From assembly GCA_003660485.1 (NCBI GenBank), contig QMUI01000045.1, positions 1 to 6,963 on the forward strand: a stretch of DNA of 6,963 nucleotides. Reading direction: 5' to 3'. The notes under the pieces are model-generated. The model did no database searches. It was not told the DNA's origin and saw nothing but the letters and a program-made list of their open reading frames with translations. The position numbers were made by a program, and so were the translations under genes. The stretch's first letter is position 1; every line of letters starts with the position of its first letter. Source of the DNA: Thermococci archaeon. Lineage in GTDB: Archaea > Methanobacteriota_B > Thermococci > Thermococcales > Thermococcaceae. Of the stretch, positions 1 to 6,963 are shown piece by piece.

Positions 1-150
1 CTCCTGATAGTCCTCCAGGCCCTATTATTAGTTAGTCTGATAGGTGTTGAGTTGAATGTTATTGCCCCAAAGCTTGTCCTTGTCATAACTTATATTGTAG
101 CTATAGTTGGCCATGTCCTTCTGAGGTACTACTATTCAAGGGTGATGTGA
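1..150 (+). CDS. C-terminal end of a small integral membrane protein (5' end outside window)
   Basis: An open frame enters at base 1 and ends at TGA 148-150, giving the last 49 residues of a protein. They are strongly hydrophobic, with two likely membrane helices (about residues 1-16 and 26-42 of the visible part), followed by a short basic/aromatic end (RYYYSRVM). The stop codon directly abuts the GTG start of the XRE-type regulator gene, so the two are almost certainly co-transcribed. Small multi-pass membrane proteins next to a small XRE-type regulator are a recurring pair in archaea and bacteria (for example DUF2178-type proteins). That family assignment is only a guess here, because the diagnostic part lies outside the window. 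No function can be assigned. Confidence 0.7.
   Translation, partial: LLIVLQALLLVSLIGVELNVIAPKLVLVITYIVAIVGHVLLRYYYSRVM
141..146 (+). promoter_or_regulatory. Ribosome binding site of the XRE-type regulator, inside the upstream gene
   Basis: GGTGAT matches the 3' half of the archaeal Shine-Dalgarno consensus GGAGGTGAT. It lies four bases before the GTG at 151 and within the last codons of the upstream membrane-protein gene. This supports GTG 151 as the start and suggests translational coupling. Confidence 0.6.
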
Positions 151-348
151 GTGAAGAACCGGCTTAGGGAGTTTAGAGAGGCCTATGGTCTAACCCAGGA
201 AGAGTTGGCCAAGGCCTTAGGAGTTACCCGGCAGACGATAATTGCCATAGAGAAAGGAAAGTACGATCCCTCTTTAAAACTAGCGTTTAAAATAGCCCGC
301 TTTTTTGGAGTTAAAATTGAAGATATATTCATATATGATGAGGACTAA
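151..348 (+). CDS. Small XRE/Cro-type helix-turn-helix transcriptional regulator
   Basis: The 65-residue protein consists almost entirely of one HTH_3 (lambda Cro/XRE) DNA-binding domain. The helix-turn-helix is at residues 15-36 ([22 protein letters not shown]), followed by the usual YDPSL turn, the [11 protein letters not shown] helix, and the typical IEDIF end. There is no ligand-binding domain, so any effector would have to act through a partner protein. The start is GTG, chosen because it follows GGTGAT at normal distance and the protein begins exactly at the domain. It abuts the upstream membrane-protein gene and lies 19 bases before the next one. Its place in an operon with an ABC exporter suggests that it regulates this operon, probably as a repressor. 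That role is inferred. The domain call is firm. Confidence 0.93.
   Translation: MKNRLREFREAYGLTQEELAKALGVTRQTIIAIEKGKYDPSLKLAFKIARFFGVKIEDIFIYDED
323..337 (+). promoter_or_regulatory. Possible internal promoter (TATA-like) before the 119-residue membrane protein
   Basis: The AT-rich stretch ATATATTCATATATG could act as a TATA box. With its first half centred near 326, transcription would start near 352, just before the ribosome binding site at 356. The bases also encode the Ile/Phe/Tyr-rich end of the regulator, so the resemblance may be accidental. Confidence 0.22.
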
Positions 349-355
349 TAACTAT

Positions 356-364
356 GAGGGGTGA
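356..364 (+). promoter_or_regulatory. Ribosome binding site deciding the start at 368
   Basis: GAGGGGTGA is close to the archaeal consensus GGAGGTGA and ends three bases before ATG 368. It favours the 119-residue frame over the overlapping frame that begins with GTG at 361, whose start lies inside this site. Confidence 0.65.
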
Positions 365-367
365 AAA

Positions 368-727
368 ATGAAGTGGGCTGGTTTGATAGTTTACCTCTTG
401 GGGATAGCACTCTCCATCGTGAGGCCACCCTTAGACAGGCTTGCATGTATCGACATGACCACCGGACAGGTGATGACTGGAATAAACCCGTTCTTTTTAG
501 TCCTCGAGCTTGGCTTAATAATGGTAGGTGCCTTGTTTCTTGCCTTAAATCACGAGTTTAAGAACTACCATGAGAGGAACGGATGGCTGGCAGTTAGTAC
601 TGGCCTTGGATTTGCGTTTGTTGGTGGATATTCCAAGATTTACGAACTCCTCCTCTTTGGAATTGCCCTGGCAACTCTTGGAATAATAGTCTACAAGATC
701 GGGAGGGTTAAGCATGGTAGCGGTTGA
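368..727 (+). CDS. Four-helix integral membrane protein of unknown function, linked to ABC exporter
   Basis: The 119-residue protein is hydrophobic throughout. Likely membrane helices lie at about residues 4-19, 42-62, 73-88 and 92-111. A polar stretch holding one cysteine (Cys27) lies between helices 1 and 2, and a charged loop (HEFKNYHERNG, 62-72) between helices 2 and 3. The short basic C-terminus (KIGRVKHGSG) should lie in the cytoplasm. I do not recognise the family and see no catalytic motif. The gene sits 19 bases after the XRE-type regulator and overlaps the ABC ATPase start by 14 bases, so it is part of the same operon. It may be an accessory membrane component or a sensor working with the regulator. 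Both roles are guesses. Confidence 0.85.
   Translation: MKWAGLIVYLLGIALSIVRPPLDRLACIDMTTGQVMTGINPFFLVLELGLIMVGALFLALNHEFKNYHERNGWLAVSTGLGFAFVGGYSKIYELLLFGIALATLGIIVYKIGRVKHGSG
701..708 (+). promoter_or_regulatory. Ribosome binding site of the ABC ATPase gene
   Basis: GGGAGGGT ends five bases before ATG 714. It lies inside the end of the upstream membrane-protein gene and supports the 14-base gene overlap as real. Confidence 0.6.
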
Positions 728-1439
728 GGTTGAAAAGCTTGAGAAGGATTACGGGAAAGTCAAGGCACTCAAGGGAATTAGCTTTACAATAGAGGAGGGG
801 GAAATATTCGGCTTAATAGGTCCAAATGGGGCAGGTAAAAGCACTACATTGAGAATTCTGGCCACTCTGCTAACGCCCACGGGGGGCAGGGCCGAGGTAT
901 TTGGGCATGATGTAGTTGAAGAGGCCGAGGAAGTTAGGAAGCTCATAAGTTACCTTCCCGAAGAGGCTGGAGCTTACAAGAGGCTGACAGGGTTGGAGTA
1001 CCTTGAATTCATGGCTAAGCTCTACGCAAAGGATAACAAGAAAGCCGAGAAGATGCTAGAGCTGGGAATAAAACTGAGTGGGCTTGGTGAGAGGCTTAGG
1101 GACAAGGTTTCAACGTACTCTAAGGGCATGACGAGGAGGCTTCTTCTAGCTCGAGCTCTAATGGTCAAACCAAAGCTTGCCATTCTTGATGAACCGACGA
1201 GCGGGCTTGATATAATGAATGCCTTTGAGATAAGGAAGACGATAAAGGAGTTCGTTAAGGAAGGGGTGACCTTCCTAATATCGAGCCACAACATGCTTGA
1301 GGTTGAGTACCTCTGCGATAGGGTGGCATTAATCCATAAGGGAAGGATTGTTGAGATAGGTGAGCCGGAGGAGTTGAAGGCTAAGTATAACGCTGAGAAC
1401 TTAGAAGAGGTGTTTATGGAGGCGATCAAGAATGTCTGA
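714..1439 (+). CDS. ABC transporter ATP-binding protein (NatA/CcmA-like exporter type)
   Basis: The 241-residue protein is a complete nucleotide-binding domain that powers a membrane exporter by ATP hydrolysis at the inner face of the membrane. In order: Walker A GPNGAGKST (36-44); a Q-loop region YLPEEAG (80-86), where Glu83 stands at the usual glutamine position, as is often seen in NatA-like proteins; the ABC signature YSKGM (135-139), a variant of LSGGQ typical of this branch; Walker B LAILDEP (155-161) with catalytic Glu160; the D-loop SGLD (163-166); and the switch histidine His192 in SSHNM. A C-terminal stretch ending in LEEVFMEAIKNV is typical of ABC-2 exporter ATPases. It overlaps the upstream gene by 14 bases and the permease by 8, so one permease partner is clear. 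The substrate is unknown. Sodium, drugs and lipid-linked compounds are all known for relatives. Confidence 0.96.
   Translation: MVAVEVEKLEKDYGKVKALKGISFTIEEGEIFGLIGPNGAGKSTTLRILATLLTPTGGRAEVFGHDVVEEAEEVRKLISYLPEEAGAYKRLTGLEYLEFMAKLYAKDNKKAEKMLELGIKLSGLGERLRDKVSTYSKGMTRRLLLARALMVKPKLAILDEPTSGLDIMNAFEIRKTIKEFVKEGVTFLISSHNMLEVEYLCDRVALIHKGRIVEIGEPEELKAKYNAENLEEVFMEAIKNV
1418..1426 (+). promoter_or_regulatory. Ribosome binding site of the permease gene
   Basis: GGAGGCGAT, one base off the full consensus GGAGGTGAT, lies five bases before ATG 1432 and inside the ATPase gene. It fixes the permease start. Confidence 0.65.
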
Positions 1440-2692
1440 TTTTATGGTAATTTTAATGAAAGAGCTAAAAGATATGTTTAGGGATAGGGGGGTTATCATC
1501 GGATTAATAATAGTCCCTCTCGTCCTTTATCCTGCGCTTGGGCAAATGGTGCAGATCGGCATGGAACAGGCCCAGAAGGAGACGAAGGTGGTAATCGCAA
1601 ACTTTGACTCTGGGAATTACGCTGATATTTTGATAAAGACTTTAAAAATTGCTCCTAATGTTACAGTCGTTGAGATTAAAGCTAAAAGCATCGATGAAGC
1701 GCTAAGGATTGCGACTTCTAAAGGCTACAACGTTCTCGTCGTTGTCCCTTCGAACTTCTCGGAATGCATAGAAGAGAATGAAAAGGCGATGGTTGAAGTT
1801 TATGGCATATTCACAGGCATAAGCCTCGGAATGAAGGAGAGCGTGAGTGAAGGCAGGATAAATGCCGTAATAAACGTTCTAAATGAAGAGCTTGCGAAGC
1901 TTAAGCTGAAGTCCAACTATCCTAACCCCGAGGCGGTGCTTCATCCGATAAACGTGAAGAGCTACTCTGTGCTCAAGGGAAGGGTGATAAACCTTCCTCC
2001 TTCGGTTGTTTCTGGTGTTATAGCTTCTCAGGCATTTTCGATCCCCCTTGTCGTATTCATAATGTTTACGATGGTCTCTCAAATGGCTGCTAGTACTATG
2101 GCAAGCGAAAAGGAGAATAAAACATTGGAGACCCTGCTTACTCTCCCTGTTTCAAGAACGGCAATTGTTGCTGGGAAGATGGTGGGAAGTGCTATCCTAG
2201 GACTAATAGCTGCCCTAGCTTACATGTTCGGAATGAGCAGGTACTTCTCGAGCCTAGGAATGAACTCTAACATTAAGCTCGAGGATCTCGGATTAAAAAT
2301 TACCCCCTATGGCATGGTTCTCTTTGCAGTCATAATATTCCTAGCGATAACCTTTGCTATCTCCCTCTCCATGCTACTTGGAACCTTTGCAGAAGACACT
2401 AAGAGTGCTGGCACTCTAGTAAGCACGGTCATGATGCCCTTGCTATTTCCAACTTTTACATTTATGATTGTTGACGTTGAAACTCTTCCCACCGTCGTAA
2501 AGTACATTCTCTATGCGATCCCATTCAGTCATCCTATAATTGCCTCGAGGGCAATGATCCTAGGAGAGTACTCTAAAATGTACATGAGCATAGCCTACCT
2601 TGCCTTGGTGTCCCTGGGAACCCTCTATGCTACCGCCTGGTTCTTTAGAACGGAAAAGATCCTTACAGCAAAGATAAGATTCAAGAAAAGAG

Positions 2693-2706
<14 letters not shown>
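1432..2706 (+). CDS. ABC-2 family exporter permease (NatB-like)
   Basis: The 424-residue membrane protein has the classic ABC-2 exporter layout. A short cytoplasmic N-terminus (KELKDMFRDRG) is followed by membrane helix 1 (about 21-39) and then a large extracytoplasmic domain of some 150 residues (about 42-192). After it come further helices near 198-219, 246-266, 293-317, 325-347, 352-372 and 384-405, and a basic C-terminus (KIRFKKRARGS). The segment MASEKENKTLETLLTLPVSR (223-242) is the hallmark cytoplasmic coupling region of NatB-like and other ABC-2 permeases and contacts the ATPase. The gene overlaps its ATPase by 8 bases, so the pair should form a homodimeric exporter complex. The substrate is not readable. 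Its 3' end overlaps the oppositely directed phosphoesterase gene by 14 bases. Confidence 0.93.
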
Positions 2707-5390
<2,684 letters not shown>

Positions 5391-5392
5391 AG

Positions 5393-6532
<1,140 letters not shown>

Positions 6533-6535
6533 AGG

Positions 6536-6543
6536 TTTATTTA
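6536..6543 (+). promoter_or_regulatory. Probable TATA box of the 114-residue protein gene
   Basis: TTTATTTA, preceded by GAAGG, begins four bases after the aminopeptidase stop. A start of transcription about 25 bases on, near 6564-6567, would give a very short leader beginning at the GGTGAT ribosome binding site. The 43-base gap thus holds a promoter of its own. Confidence 0.45.
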
Positions 6544-6566
6544 CTTCTTCTTCCTCCCCTTTATCT

Positions 6567-6572
6567 GGTGAT
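6567..6572 (+). promoter_or_regulatory. Ribosome binding site deciding the start at 6576
   Basis: GGTGAT lies three bases before ATG 6576. The longer reading from ATG 6516 would start inside the end of the aminopeptidase gene, has no such site, and adds a serine-rich low-complexity head encoded by the promoter region. Confidence 0.6.
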
Positions 6573-6575
6573 ACC

Positions 6576-6920
6576 ATGAGAGTCATTAAGGAGTGGAACG
6601 TTAAGGTCAAGTTGGTAAGGACTAAGAGGGGAGCAATTCTCCATATGATCGAGTTAAAACCTGGCCACTTCTTTCTTGAGCAGAACCCACTCAAGGATTC
6701 GAAGTACGGTGTTGCGTACAGAAAAATAAAGCAGAGCTTTCCAGAATTCTACCTATTTTGGGAGATCAAAGATAACAAGTATACCGGAAGGGTCTTGGCT
6801 GGGGCATTCCTAGAGAAGGATGAAATAGATGAGTTCATGACTTTGTTGGCTAAAACTGAGGACTTTAAGAAGTTTGAGCACATACTCGAAGAGATTGAAG
6901 AGGTCGAGGAAGAGGAATAA
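6576..6920 (+). CDS. Conserved-looking 114-residue protein of unknown function with acidic tail
   Basis: I do not recognise this protein. It is a small soluble protein with no signal peptide, cysteine or metal motif. The first about 80 residues look like a beta-rich domain: basic strands (VKVKLVRTKRG, 9-19), an ILHMIELKPGHFFLEQNP segment (21-38), an aromatic stretch FPEFYLFWEIKDNKYTG (55-71), and VLAGAFLEKDEI. The remainder is helical (EFMTLLAKTEDFKKFEHILEEI) and ends in an acidic run (EEVEEEE). The mix of a basic, aromatic beta domain with an acidic tail would fit nucleic acid or protein binding, but this is a guess. It lies 43 bases after the aminopeptidase and seems to have its own promoter, so the two need not share a job. 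Confidence 0.85.
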   Translation: MRVIKEWNVKVKLVRTKRGAILHMIELKPGHFFLEQNPLKDSKYGVAYRKIKQSFPEFYLFWEIKDNKYTGRVLAGAFLEKDEIDEFMTLLAKTEDFKKFEHILEEIEEVEEEE

Positions 6921-6922
6921 GC

Positions 6923-6962
6923 TTTTTAAACTAACCTTAACACTTTTTTGTGAGCGGGGGTG
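6923..6962 (+). promoter_or_regulatory. Promoter and ribosome binding site of a gene starting just beyond the window
   Basis: TTTTTAAA (6923-6930) works as a TATA box. Transcription would start near 6952, and GGGGGTG (6956-6962) is a good ribosome binding site. The start codon should fall within about ten bases after the last base. The T6 run at 6944-6949 may also help to end transcripts of the preceding gene. Confidence 0.5.
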
Positions 6963-6963
6963 C

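Noticed and set aside
361..561. 66-codon frame starting with GTG at 361.
   Set aside because: It overlaps the well-supported four-helix membrane protein in another frame, its start lies within the ribosome binding site, and its residue pattern is not protein-like.
1022..1429. 135-codon minus-strand frame opposite the ABC ATPase.
   Set aside because: It is the Ser/Leu-rich mirror of a conserved ATPase gene, with no initiation signals.

Overview
The window looks like chromosome from a hyperthermophilic euryarchaeon of the Thermococcales, most likely Pyrococcus. The evidence is heavy use of AGG, AGA and ATA codons, Lys/Glu-rich proteins, ribosome binding sites of the GGAGGTGAT type, archaeal BRE/TATA promoters, and an M42 aminopeptidase that, from memory, is nearly the same protein as P. 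horikoshii TET2. The window is almost fully coding. The longest gap between genes is the 95-base divergent promoter region at 5391-5485.

Left block, plus strand (1-2706): five tightly packed genes read as one operon. They are the tail of a membrane protein, a 65-residue XRE-type DNA-binding protein, a 119-residue membrane protein, an ABC ATPase, and an ABC-2 family permease with a large extracytoplasmic loop. The last two form a NatA/NatB-like exporter whose substrate cannot be read from sequence. The small DNA-binding protein is the obvious candidate local regulator.

Middle block, minus strand (5390 down to 2693): three genes joined by two ATGA stop/start overlaps. In transcription order they are an unrecognised 386-residue protein with hints of a degenerate AAA+ fold, rtcA (RNA 3'-terminal phosphate cyclase), and a YfcE/MJ0936-type metallophosphoesterase. 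The linkage suggests a role in RNA 3'-end chemistry. The last gene overlaps the 3' end of the ABC permease gene tail to tail by 14 bases.

Right block, plus strand (5486-6963): an M42 TET aminopeptidase with its own promoter, then a 114-residue protein of unknown function with an acidic tail and its own promoter. The window ends in the promoter and ribosome binding site of a further gene that starts just outside. The divergent promoters at 5413-5440 appear to share a small palindrome, TTTGCAAA, as BRE for both directions.

No RNA genes, insertion sequences, CRISPR arrays, attachment sites or long repeats were seen.
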